Of a DNA stretch of 64,000 nt, positions 19,934 to 29,320 are shown one piece after another. The DNA comes from a virus. Under the pieces are notes generated by a model. That model saw nothing but the letters and a program-made list of their open reading frames with translations. It made no database searches and was not told the origin of the DNA. The position numbers and the translations under genes are program-made. The first letter of the stretch is position 1. Each line of letters opens with the position of its first letter. The DNA lies in IMG/VR virus record IMGVR_UViG_3300024999_000030, positions 62,001 to 126,000 of that record; one strand, given 5' to 3'.

Positions 19934-22900
19934 TGATTAAAAATTATCAGCAGATAGTGGCTGATTTAAAAGATAAGCTCCGTAGTCGCATTCAGGGAGC
20001 AGATTTAACTGACGGCTCGGTTATTAAGGAATTATTAGATTCTTATGCCGATGAGCTTTCTGGTTTATATGCTGAAGTCAAAAATATGCAAAATCTGCAG
20101 TCAGTAAAAACAGTATTTGGTTCTGATTTAGATAAACTTGCTTCTAATTATTCCATGCAAAGAAAACAAGCACAAACCGCTGGTGGTGTGGTGTTATTAA
20201 CTCGTTCATTGTTATCCCCTGATGAGCGCATAATAGTGCGTTCTGGATCATTGGTATATACCTCTTCCAGTTCTATTGCCACTAATGCTCCAGTCTCTTT
20301 TAGAATTGTGGGTGATGTGGTTATTTCTGGTGCCAATAGAGAGATTTATCGAGCAACAGCAAATCAATATCGTAGTTTTCTAGATGCCAATGGTATTTAC
20401 GATACATATGCAATTGCTGTGTCGGTTACGGCAGTTAATCAGGGATCCACATCCAATGTTGCAAAGGGCTCTATTCGGAAACACGCAATAGCAGCCGTCA
20501 ATAATGTTATTAACTTTGAAACCACTTCTGGTGGAGAAGATTTAGAGTCAGATGATAATTTCAGAAAAAGATTATTATTAGTATTTGCTGGTAGTAATTT
20601 AACCACTATGTTTGGATTGAAATCATTTTTCATGTCCCAACCAACAGTGAGCGACGTTGCTATTATTGGACCAGGCCACCCATTAATGGTCCGAGATGGT
20701 ACGGTTTCCGACGGCGAAACAGTTCTTGTTCCAGGTTCTGGTGGTATGTTGGATGTTTATATCGCAGGTCGAAAACTAGAACGTGGAGAAGAAAATTTCA
20801 TATTTAGTCCCGTAGCGGGCGTGCCTATTACAGATTCTTCTAATGATTATGTGTTGGGTCGTTCTTCCTATATTGATAGATTTTCTGGATTACTAAGAGA
20901 GTTAGATGCCAGCAATAGAAAGTTATTAGCTTCAGACCCACAATTATATGTGCAAGCGCCCATAGCCGACTTAGTTAGCGTTGTTGGTTCTCAGTCTGGA
21001 GCGTTTGAAAAGGATGTCAATTACACACTTATTAAAGATGCTGATAGTGATTCTCCATCCGCCTTTGCTAATAGTAGTTTTGGTTTTGATAGAATTAGAT
21101 GGCTCAAACAAGAAAAAAGTATTATAGCTGAAGACGTTACAAGAACTCGTGACTCTTCTTATGATTTCACTCAATATACCGATTTGACATCTATTGATGA
21201 TATTCATTCACAATTACCGGTTAATCAAGAGCCAGCGATTGTATCTTCTTCCATTGTAAATGAAAATGGAACATTAGTGGCCACTGTGTATACTAGACAT
21301 ATTCCGGTGTCATCAGTTAGTGCGGTGGAGAATTATGATACTGGTGAAAGATATATTATTGAAAGCTATGATTCAAGCGGTAAAATTAAGATTTCTGGTA
21401 GAGCCTTACCTACCACAGATGCCACTGTTTTAATTTCATATACTTGGGATAAATATTTTGATCCGTCTTTTGATTATTCATTAATTGATAATATGATTTA
21501 TTGGACAGATTCATCTGCACCTTTATTGCAAGTTGGTAAAGATGACATTATCAATGGTGTGGTTTTATCAGATACTATCAACATAAGTGGTGTTACTGGT
21601 TCCATTACAGTGCCCAATGAAATAAATTTAACCGTTTCTGCTCGTGGTACGGGTAAACGTATTGCCGTTGTTCAGGGAATTAGTATTACTACGGTAATGA
21701 ATCAATATCAGCGCGTGACATCAAATATTTCTCTCGATGACACTGGAGCGGCTTATGTTTTTAGAGTAATTCCGCCCACTGATGCTTCTGGAATTATTGG
21801 CGGCGTATATGAAAGAGATGTGGTGACGTCATATGTATCATTGGCTCGTAGGGGAGATACTATTGGGCGTGTCTATCCTGAAACAAATCCTTTGTCGCTA
21901 AATGGCACCTTCACTTATCCAGAACCAGTTGTAATGTATAGTAATGACACTATTCAGGAAAATAAAATTGTATCATATTCAACAACTAGCAATGGCCTAC
22001 AGTTATTAATTTCAACTACAGATATAACACAACCACGCCCAGGAGATGATATATATTTATCATTCCTTTGGGAAGTGCGACATCCAGTTTCATCCACATC
22101 CAACACTACACGCCACGCTGATGAGACCGGTACGATTAGAACATATTATGTGTTAGGAACAACGGAAGGGCTCACTGAAGACACAATAAGAAATGTGAAT
22201 AATCCAATGTATGTTAATCCTAATTCTGGTTTAGCTAATATTGGTAACTATGATAGATTGATTTTTGCTGGAGCGATTAGTGGCTCCAACAATGCTCAAT
22301 ATACATATAAGAGATTTGCCACAATAGATAATATTGCAGTATCCACAGATAATTATTCTTTATTTACTGGTGTAACTGTAAGCTTAGTGTCTTCTCCAAT
22401 TTCCTCCACGCGCTATAAAGTAAATTATACATATTCCTCTCCAAAACCCGGTGAGCGCATTTTAACAACATACTTTTATAATAAATCGGTTGGAGACTTA
22501 ACTAAAACTATAGAAAGCGAGCGCATTATTAATACTGACATATTGGTGAAAGCCGCTATCGAAGTCCCATTATTTGTGGCTGTGTCAATAGTGGCCGCAA
22601 GTGGCAGTAATCCAGTTACTATGCAATCTGCTGTATCGAATGCCCTTCTTACCATTATGAATACAGAAAGTTTAGGCGGGACTTTACAACCTTCATATGT
22701 CTCATCTGAACTTTTTAGATTAGTATCGGGCCTCATAAATGTTAATTTTACTAGATTTAGTAAACAAACGGAAACAGGTACAAAAGAAATATTATTAAAA
22801 GATAATGAATATTATAGTTTGAGTTCGTCTAATGCAACAGTCGTCGTGGCTGTGGGCCGTGAAACTGTTGGTAAAGATTATTTTACCGAAGGAGCCACCT

Positions 22901-22989
22901 CCCCAACGCTACAACCTACGGGGCAGGCTTCGACATGTGAGAATGCTCGAAACGTTATTTATAATCCCAAAGAGTGTTCTCCTAGATAA
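19933..22989 (+). CDS. Baseplate J-like wedge protein
   Basis: This is a 1018-residue protein. The first ~250 residues match the gpJ/gp6-like pattern: an N-terminal helix with DLTDGSVIKELLDSYADELS, then a second helical segment with FGSDLDKLASNYSM, then strands and a GGEDLESDDNFRKRL motif near 200, typical of this family. The remaining ~750 residues are beta-rich and much longer than in P2 gpJ, so the protein carries extra domains, perhaps for attaching tail fibres. It would form the wedge arms around the hub with the gp25-like partner just upstream. Its N-terminal identification is solid; the C-terminal role is inferred. Confidence 0.8.
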   Translation: MIKNYQQIVADLKDKLRSRIQGADLTDGSVIKELLDSYADELSGLYAEVKNMQNLQSVKTVFGSDLDKLASNYSMQRKQAQTAGGVVLLTRSLLSPDERIIVRSGSLVYTSSSSIATNAPVSFRIVGDVVISGANREIYRATANQYRSFLDANGIYDTYAIAVSVTAVNQGSTSNVAKGSIRKHAIAAVNNVINFETTSGGEDLESDDNFRKRLLLVFAGSNLTTMFGLKSFFMSQPTVSDVAIIGPGHPLMVRDGTVSDGETVLVPGSGGMLDVYIAGRKLERGEENFIFSPVAGVPITDSSNDYVLGRSSYIDRFSGLLRELDASNRKLLASDPQLYVQAPIADLVSVVGSQSGAFEKDVNYTLIKDADSDSPSAFANSSFGFDRIRWLKQEKSIIAEDVTRTRDSSYDFTQYTDLTSIDDIHSQLPVNQEPAIVSSSIVNENGTLVATVYTRHIPVSSVSAVENYDTGERYIIESYDSSGKIKISGRALPTTDATVLISYTWDKYFDPSFDYSLIDNMIYWTDSSAPLLQVGKDDIINGVVLSDTINISGVTGSITVPNEINLTVSARGTGKRIAVVQGISITTVMNQYQRVTSNISLDDTGAAYVFRVIPPTDASGIIGGVYERDVVTSYVSLARRGDTIGRVYPETNPLSLNGTFTYPEPVVMYSNDTIQENKIVSYSTTSNGLQLLISTTDITQPRPGDDIYLSFLWEVRHPVSSTSNTTRHADETGTIRTYYVLGTTEGLTEDTIRNVNNPMYVNPNSGLANIGNYDRLIFAGAISGSNNAQYTYKRFATIDNIAVSTDNYSLFTGVTVSLVSSPISSTRYKVNYTYSSPKPGERILTTYFYNKSVGDLTKTIESERIINTDILVKAAIEVPLFVAVSIVAASGSNPVTMQSAVSNALLTIMNTESLGGTLQPSYVSSELFRLVSGLINVNFTRFSKQTETGTKEILLKDNEYYSLSSSNATVVVAVGRETVGKDYFTEGATSPTLQPTGQASTCENARNVIYNPKECSPR

Positions 22990-23010
22990 AAATCCTAGGG
23001 GCGTGGACCA

Positions 23011-26000
23011 ATGAATAAATTACCTGTGAAGCTAATTGCTGTTACAGCAATAGCTTTAGATGAACTGGAGGCGGTATTTAACCAGCCAGTTAATCCCAAC
23101 CTTACCAATGCTAATTTTGTTATTTCCCCACTTTATGGGGTTGGCAATTTAAACATAGTTTCCATTACACAGTCACTAGATAGTTCTGTAACAATTATAA
23201 TACATACAGATACACAAATACCATTTATGCTGTATCGAGTAGTGACTTCTGGTGTGCGTGCTCTCACTAGTAGTGCTATTATAGAAACAAATTCGGTAGA
23301 CAATATAGCTGTATTTGATGGTTTTGCGACTGATAGTGTTATTTTAGATCGAATGATAGATTCTTTGTCTCCTATGTTAGCTAATAAAACTAAGATAGAA
23401 CCCACCACAGGACAAGAGGTAGAAACTTTTACTAGTAAGCTATTTAGGGTTGTGTCCGATGAATTATCCAGAATTGAAGATGAAATTGGAAAAACTGAAG
23501 CAGATTATTTTATTGGTGTTCAAGTTGACTCTGAAGCTGTAACGCGTGGTCGAGGCCACTATGATAAATTAAATAACATAGGCGCAAATGAAATTACAAG
23601 AGTTGCAAAAGAAAAATCTAGTAAAGCAATTATTAAATCTGATACTTCTTCAGTATTTTTTGATGGAGATGTTCAACTTATAACTCAAAGTATTATGGGG
23701 TCGTTAACCGTGTCTCTAACTCCTAGTTCTGGTTATTTGGAGGTGGACGCTCTTAGTCCCTCCTTAATCAATGCTAGTAGATTTATGTTGGGTTTTCCCG
23801 CTCCCCAAGCTGGAGATAAGAGATATATTCGTTTTGTAAATGCTGAAGAAGCCACTATCACAGCTACCCCATATGTTTTAGAGGTCCAATTGGGGCCTAT
23901 TCTTAAAGTGTTGGCTGTAATGGTCCAAACTGGACCAGTTATGGCAATGTACGATTTGTCTAGTTATGCATTGAAGACTAATTTTTATGATGTTGGAAAT
24001 GCTTATGTTGATGTTAAATTAACAGACACCCAATTTAAATTAAGTCCGGTTTTAGGAGTCCCTCCTCCACAAGCTGGAGATAAAGTTTTTGTGGTATATT
24101 CTTATAATAACTCTACTAGAAAAATTCAGGAAAATTTAAATGTTACCGCTGTAGTTGGCTTACCACCTGCTAGAGTCACCAACACCACATTACCAATTAT
24201 AGGTACACCAGATCCAAATTTAGATCCAGTTTTTAATGAAATAGAAATGGAACAATCTTCAGCTTCTGGCGGCGCATTTTTCATTAACAATGTTGGTTTG
24301 TTATCTTATTCTGGAATTAGTAATGCAACTTCTACTAATACCTCTTTAGTCATTATGAAAAAAGAAGTTGATGTTTTAATTCGTATAGACCATGATTTAA
24401 CTTTAACTGAACTTTCAGATGGTAGATTTGTTTGTTTAAATCCATTTCAACGTGAAGTATCTTGGTCTGTGGTGCGTACTTTAAGCTGGGGCGAGTATAT
24501 GGTAAATTATAGAAATACTCAATCCACTTCAGCTCAAACAGAAATAGCTATTGCACAATTTGATGCAGGGTCGCCCAATGATACACTTTTAGCGGCAAGA
24601 TTGACCGCTTTTCCACAAGTGATATACGTAAGTTATTTGAGATTAGCTACATATGAAGAAGATATTGACTATAGCGTTATTTTAGGTAACGCTAATGTAT
24701 ATGCAAACAACCCATTGATGACTGGCGCGATTGCTTTGCCATCATCTGATTCTAGTCAAATATCAGAAGGCCAGATTGTAAATATAGCCTATCAATATGA
24801 AGATGTTTTTGTTGAGGGCCGGGATTATAATTTATTTGCAAATGTTGAGGAATGTTATGAAAGGGTTGGTTCCTCTATGTTTATAGATGAAGATGGTAAA
24901 TTTAACATTAAAACACAACATAGTCCCATAGAAGAAGTAAACAAAGTATTTAGTGAAGGTACTGGTATCGATTATACAGTTAATCATGTTTATGATGATC
25001 GTATAATTGTAAATGAACCGATTAGTGTTGAAAATGTAATAGAGGTAGTAACATTTAAAGACGTTACAGATGTTATAGAATTAAAGGATGTTGCTGGAGC
25101 CCTTTCACTCTCCCATGCAATGTTACTTAATGAAGCAAAGACAACTATAGGTGGAACTGTATATGATTCAGTATCATTACAAAAAGTTGATAAAATTGCG
25201 ATTAGGACGGCATATCTTAGTGGAACCGATGGGTTTTTATTACAATTCCAAAATAAATTAATTTCCGAAGGTGAAACCGCAGACAGATTTACCGGTATTG
25301 ATACCACTAGTGTATTGTATCCATTTACAATTGATCCATATTTATTAACGGACGCTTATCTTCAAAATCAAGGTCTTTTTGAAGATGTTTTTAATAAAAA
25401 TGATTGTATAAATATTACCACGTTTGTAGGAATCAATGAAGAGCCAACATGTTTTTATGGTACTATTGATTCCTCTGTTTCATTTGAGCCTACAGTTTGC
25501 GTTCATGATACTGGAGCGGTTTGTGACGTTACTGGTACGGCATTTAGTCCCATTGACGGGTATAATGTTGATGCTAATTTATATAAATCTCATTGTAAGT
25601 CTCAGTCTTGTTTTAAATATACATCAGTATTTCATAAAGAAGTACCGTTTATTGATGGTAAAACTGAATTTTATCGGCGTGTTATTGGAGAGGATGGCAT
25701 TCCCCTTGTAGATAAAAATGGACAATATATTTTTACCAGACGTGAAGCTCCAGGGGCTTATTCTATTGATTATATAAACGGGGTTGTTCATGTGGCAATT
25801 GATTCTTGGGCACCGGTCGTGGGTCTTCAGTCTCAAATTGTAGCTAGATATACCACGGCAGCACTTCAAGCTAGACATCAAAATGTCTTAAATGTTAATT
25901 ATGTACAAAAACAAGCAATTTCATCTTCTGCTGGTCAAAACATTCAAAAGACTGCATTAAACTATCTTAAGGTAGATCACATTGATAACGATACAATTTA

Positions 26001-29000
26001 TCTATCTGATGTTTGTCGTTTTGATAATAATATTCATTGTACTAATTACCCATATCCAATGTCACAATTTGAACAAACTTATCAGGGTGCCTTTACTCCT
26101 GCGGGCTGTGTTTACGATCAAACTACTGGTTCTTATAGTTCTTGTGTTAAAATGGACGGTATAATTGCTGCTGATGGAGCTTCACCAGTAGAAGCTGATC
26201 CAGATTTTATTTATCGTAAATCCGCAACGTCTAAAGTGAACAGTATTTGCTTAGAAACCTCTTGTAGGTTTTATAGCGCCTCTGGTAAACAAAAGGATTT
26301 TGCTGGTATTAACGGTCGGGGATTATATTATCAAAATTGCCGTAATTCTTTATGTCCAAATTATCAACCTATTTTATTGGGTAATAATGAAGAAATTCTC
26401 GCTAATTATAATTACGTAGTGGATAATATAGTTGTTGATTATGTCTATGGTGATAATGGTATAGACTGGAGCCCTAATTTATCAGCTTTACGTCAAACTG
26501 CGGGTAGATTTGGCATTGACACAGCAGGAGAAACATATTATGTTTCCTATAAATACGGAGCTAGGGAACCCGCTCTTTATAGTAATTTTGCTTATTTATT
26601 GGGAACAAGAGAGCTGGATGAAAGTTCTAGACGGTGGGCAAAAGAAACCTATAGAAAAGCTATTAGCGGAGTTATCGCTGCCTATCTTAAGGGTCCAACT
26701 TTATTTGGAATAGAAGAACTCGTCAAAACATTTACAGCTACCACACCTGAAATTAAAGAAGGAAACACTCTTGGTTGGCGTTTAGATATTGATCATTTAT
26801 ATAGTTTACCTGCGATATTTACTGGAACTACATTTTATAGTACCTCTACTCCAGTTACGGGCCAATCAGATCCATTTGGTAAGGGTCTTTGGATGCGGGA
26901 CAATAATGCCCTAACATATGATGCTGATGTTAATTTTAGAATTTCTGAAGGTGGGCTAGATTTATTTGTTGGTACAAATTGGTTGCGTAAAAATACATCA
27001 CCTGTTATTTTAGATTTATATCAAAATAATTCTAAAGGTTTACGTGGTGAAGCCATTATTACCGACACCTCAGTTAGTGCTGTGGGATTAGTATATGATC
27101 CTGATTCTGAATCAGCACAAATTTCGCATCAAGCAATTTGGGAAAATGTAATTGATGCCGGAGCAGTTGTATCTTGGAAATCTTTTAGTTTGGGTTCAGC
27201 TATCACCAACGGTAAGGTTAACGAATTTTCTGCAGTTGATGTTGATGTGTGGTTTTTACCCTGGAATGAAGCTGAGTATGGCAGCGAATATTGTGGTATT
27301 GTTGGGCAAGCGGACACTGAGTCTTATGCAACTTGGTATGGAGAAAATTATGGTTATCCAGAAATTGGTCCTCCTTATGCTAGAATTTCTTTAGAAACTT
27401 TTACTGGTACTGACGGTTATTTGTGTCCACATTTAAATATGGAATCGTGTGCTCAAAATACTCCACCAGCATATTGCTTAAACAAAGATTCTTCTGTATT
27501 GTATGTGACGGGTGAGAATGACGAAAACGCAACGATTACTATTGAAAAATTACAAAAAGCCGTTGGTCGTAGAGTCACAATTATTAATGGCGAGCAGGCA
27601 AATAGAAATTATTATGTGTTAGATTATGTTGCTGAAGACACAACGATTGGAAACACAACATATCATGTATATGGATTGCATTTAGATGGCATGTCAGCTA
27701 TGGATTATGCTGAAAACATTGAATACATTATTCACTCATCGCCTATTCAATCTTTATCTTTATCTTTACCTAATTCCAGACATTTACGCGTCAGAATGCA
27801 AATCTCAGTTAATCCATTAAGTGAAACTGGATATGGTGAATATTATAATGAATATCAAGGTTATGGAGAATATTACGGGGAAGTAGAAAATCTAAGTACG
27901 GCTAAACTTGGAATTACTGATATAGTGGTTACTTATAATAATCCAGTGTGTGCGGTTCCAAGTGCTAAAATTACGACTCTGTTTGATGTAAATCATGAAA
28001 ATAGTGGTCCATATAGTAATCGATTATCTATTTTCAAAGATACAGAAAATTTATTACATTTTAGATTATATGAACATGTGGAATTAAACAAAACATCAAT
28101 GTTGAAGCCAATGTCCAGTGGCATTTCTTCTGTGTTTATTTCAGAAGAGGGATGCAGATCTTATTATGAAGTTGTTTTAGATTTAGAAAAATTTGATTTT
28201 GATTTAATGTGGTCTCGTCGAACACGTCAATACATTGCTATGAGTTGGAAATTAAATGATGGAACGCAAACCTGCGCTCAGAAAGATAGTGAAATTCACG
28301 CTTTTATTAATGGCGCTGAAATTAGCACTCAACCAGAAGATGGACAAAGTTTACAAGATTGGATTGAAAATAGAGTGAGTTGGGTAAGAAGGGGAATTTT
28401 GTGTCCCGATGGAACATTAACAGAAACTGATATATTCAATTTATCTAAAAACAATGGGCTTGTTGATGTAGTGAGGGAGGATTCATTTATTCAAAGAGAT
28501 AGGTTTAATACTATAACGCTTTGTGATTCCCCTAAGTATGACACTACTGATATTTCTGTTTGGTTTAATGGTTGGAAAGAAGACACTACTGCCCAATGGG
28601 CACAAACAACTGTAACCCCTGAAAACATTAGTTACTATGGTAATAGACTTATGTTAGAAGCTGTAGATTTAAATAAATTGTGGCCATGCGCATTTATTCT
28701 CAATAGCTATCCATCGGCTGGAAATATTTATGGTGAACCGGTTTCTGGCGTATATACTTCTCAAATATATGATAGTACGATGTTGGGATTGGAGTGGACT
28801 AAATTAGCAATTAAAGCCTCTACATCAAGCCTTCAACGTCGAGGTTATATTATGAGAGATACCATTGGTTGTGGTATTAGTTTAGATGGCTGTACATCAG
28901 AATACTGTGATTATGGATATGATGCATATGGGTATGATGCATATGGCTCTAGCGCGCTTAAATCGTTATTTAAAATTATGTATCGCACTGCGGACTATTC

Positions 29001-29307
29001 TGATACATTGATAACAGAACCATGGATTGAATTAGATCTTATTAATAATATATCCAGTGAAGACGATGGATATGTTTACAGTGATTCAGTGTACGCTTAT
29101 GTTTTAAAATGTGATTGGACAGTAGATTATGAAGCCACATTATCTGGAGTTAACGGTAGATATATTCAATATCGCATAGAAATGTTAACAAATGGTAAGG
29201 ATTCACCGGTAATTTTTTCTGTAGATTTTAATAGTGTTAAAACTTTATTCAGCACTGATTTGAATTTTAATTTATCTGGTCAAGAACTCACGATGTCGTT
29301 AATATAA
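23011..29307 (+). CDS. Giant tail/baseplate peripheral protein (2098 aa)
   Basis: The N-terminal ~100 residues look like an Ig/cadherin-type sandwich (AVTAIALDELEAVFNQPVNP). The bulk is strand-rich. Residues ~990-1130 hold an unusual cluster of about ten cysteines in short CxxxxxC spacings. Residues ~1640-1790 resemble a LamG/concanavalin-type sandwich (LHFRLYEHVELN, IHAFINGAEI). Near residue 1966 is a short Tyr/Gly repeat (GYDAYGYDAYG) and near 1610 a similar GYGEYY pair. Position after gpJ suggests a gp7- or gpI-like wedge periphery protein or a tail-fibre connector. No enzyme motif was found. The gap before it is 21 bases with a weak GGGGCG ribosome site. Confidence 0.45.
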   Translation: MNKLPVKLIAVTAIALDELEAVFNQPVNPNLTNANFVISPLYGVGNLNIVSITQSLDSSVTIIIHTDTQIPFMLYRVVTSGVRALTSSAIIETNSVDNIAVFDGFATDSVILDRMIDSLSPMLANKTKIEPTTGQEVETFTSKLFRVVSDELSRIEDEIGKTEADYFIGVQVDSEAVTRGRGHYDKLNNIGANEITRVAKEKSSKAIIKSDTSSVFFDGDVQLITQSIMGSLTVSLTPSSGYLEVDALSPSLINASRFMLGFPAPQAGDKRYIRFVNAEEATITATPYVLEVQLGPILKVLAVMVQTGPVMAMYDLSSYALKTNFYDVGNAYVDVKLTDTQFKLSPVLGVPPPQAGDKVFVVYSYNNSTRKIQENLNVTAVVGLPPARVTNTTLPIIGTPDPNLDPVFNEIEMEQSSASGGAFFINNVGLLSYSGISNATSTNTSLVIMKKEVDVLIRIDHDLTLTELSDGRFVCLNPFQREVSWSVVRTLSWGEYMVNYRNTQSTSAQTEIAIAQFDAGSPNDTLLAARLTAFPQVIYVSYLRLATYEEDIDYSVILGNANVYANNPLMTGAIALPSSDSSQISEGQIVNIAYQYEDVFVEGRDYNLFANVEECYERVGSSMFIDEDGKFNIKTQHSPIEEVNKVFSEGTGIDYTVNHVYDDRIIVNEPISVENVIEVVTFKDVTDVIELKDVAGALSLSHAMLLNEAKTTIGGTVYDSVSLQKVDKIAIRTAYLSGTDGFLLQFQNKLISEGETADRFTGIDTTSVLYPFTIDPYLLTDAYLQNQGLFEDVFNKNDCINITTFVGINEEPTCFYGTIDSSVSFEPTVCVHDTGAVCDVTGTAFSPIDGYNVDANLYKSHCKSQSCFKYTSVFHKEVPFIDGKTEFYRRVIGEDGIPLVDKNGQYIFTRREAPGAYSIDYINGVVHVAIDSWAPVVGLQSQIVARYTTAALQARHQNVLNVNYVQKQAISSSAGQNIQKTALNYLKVDHIDNDTIYLSDVCRFDNNIHCTNYPYPMSQFEQTYQGAFTPAGCVYDQTTGSYSSCVKMDGIIAADGASPVEADPDFIYRKSATSKVNSICLETSCRFYSASGKQKDFAGINGRGLYYQNCRNSLCPNYQPILLGNNEEILANYNYVVDNIVVDYVYGDNGIDWSPNLSALRQTAGRFGIDTAGETYYVSYKYGAREPALYSNFAYLLGTRELDESSRRWAKETYRKAISGVIAAYLKGPTLFGIEELVKTFTATTPEIKEGNTLGWRLDIDHLYSLPAIFTGTTFYSTSTPVTGQSDPFGKGLWMRDNNALTYDADVNFRISEGGLDLFVGTNWLRKNTSPVILDLYQNNSKGLRGEAIITDTSVSAVGLVYDPDSESAQISHQAIWENVIDAGAVVSWKSFSLGSAITNGKVNEFSAVDVDVWFLPWNEAEYGSEYCGIVGQADTESYATWYGENYGYPEIGPPYARISLETFTGTDGYLCPHLNMESCAQNTPPAYCLNKDSSVLYVTGENDENATITIEKLQKAVGRRVTIINGEQANRNYYVLDYVAEDTTIGNTTYHVYGLHLDGMSAMDYAENIEYIIHSSPIQSLSLSLPNSRHLRVRMQISVNPLSETGYGEYYNEYQGYGEYYGEVENLSTAKLGITDIVVTYNNPVCAVPSAKITTLFDVNHENSGPYSNRLSIFKDTENLLHFRLYEHVELNKTSMLKPMSSGISSVFISEEGCRSYYEVVLDLEKFDFDLMWSRRTRQYIAMSWKLNDGTQTCAQKDSEIHAFINGAEISTQPEDGQSLQDWIENRVSWVRRGILCPDGTLTETDIFNLSKNNGLVDVVREDSFIQRDRFNTITLCDSPKYDTTDISVWFNGWKEDTTAQWAQTTVTPENISYYGNRLMLEAVDLNKLWPCAFILNSYPSAGNIYGEPVSGVYTSQIYDSTMLGLEWTKLAIKASTSSLQRRGYIMRDTIGCGISLDGCTSEYCDYGYDAYGYDAYGSSALKSLFKIMYRTADYSDTLITEPWIELDLINNISSEDDGYVYSDSVYAYVLKCDWTVDYEATLSGVNGRYIQYRIEMLTNGKDSPVIFSVDFNSVKTLFSTDLNFNLSGQELTMSLI

Positions 29308-29320
29308 TGGATATGAAATA

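Noticed and set aside
28909-28947. Tandem DNA repeat as a mobile or recombination site
   Set aside because: It only encodes a short Tyr/Gly/Asp/Ala repeat in frame; two copies are too few to suggest more.
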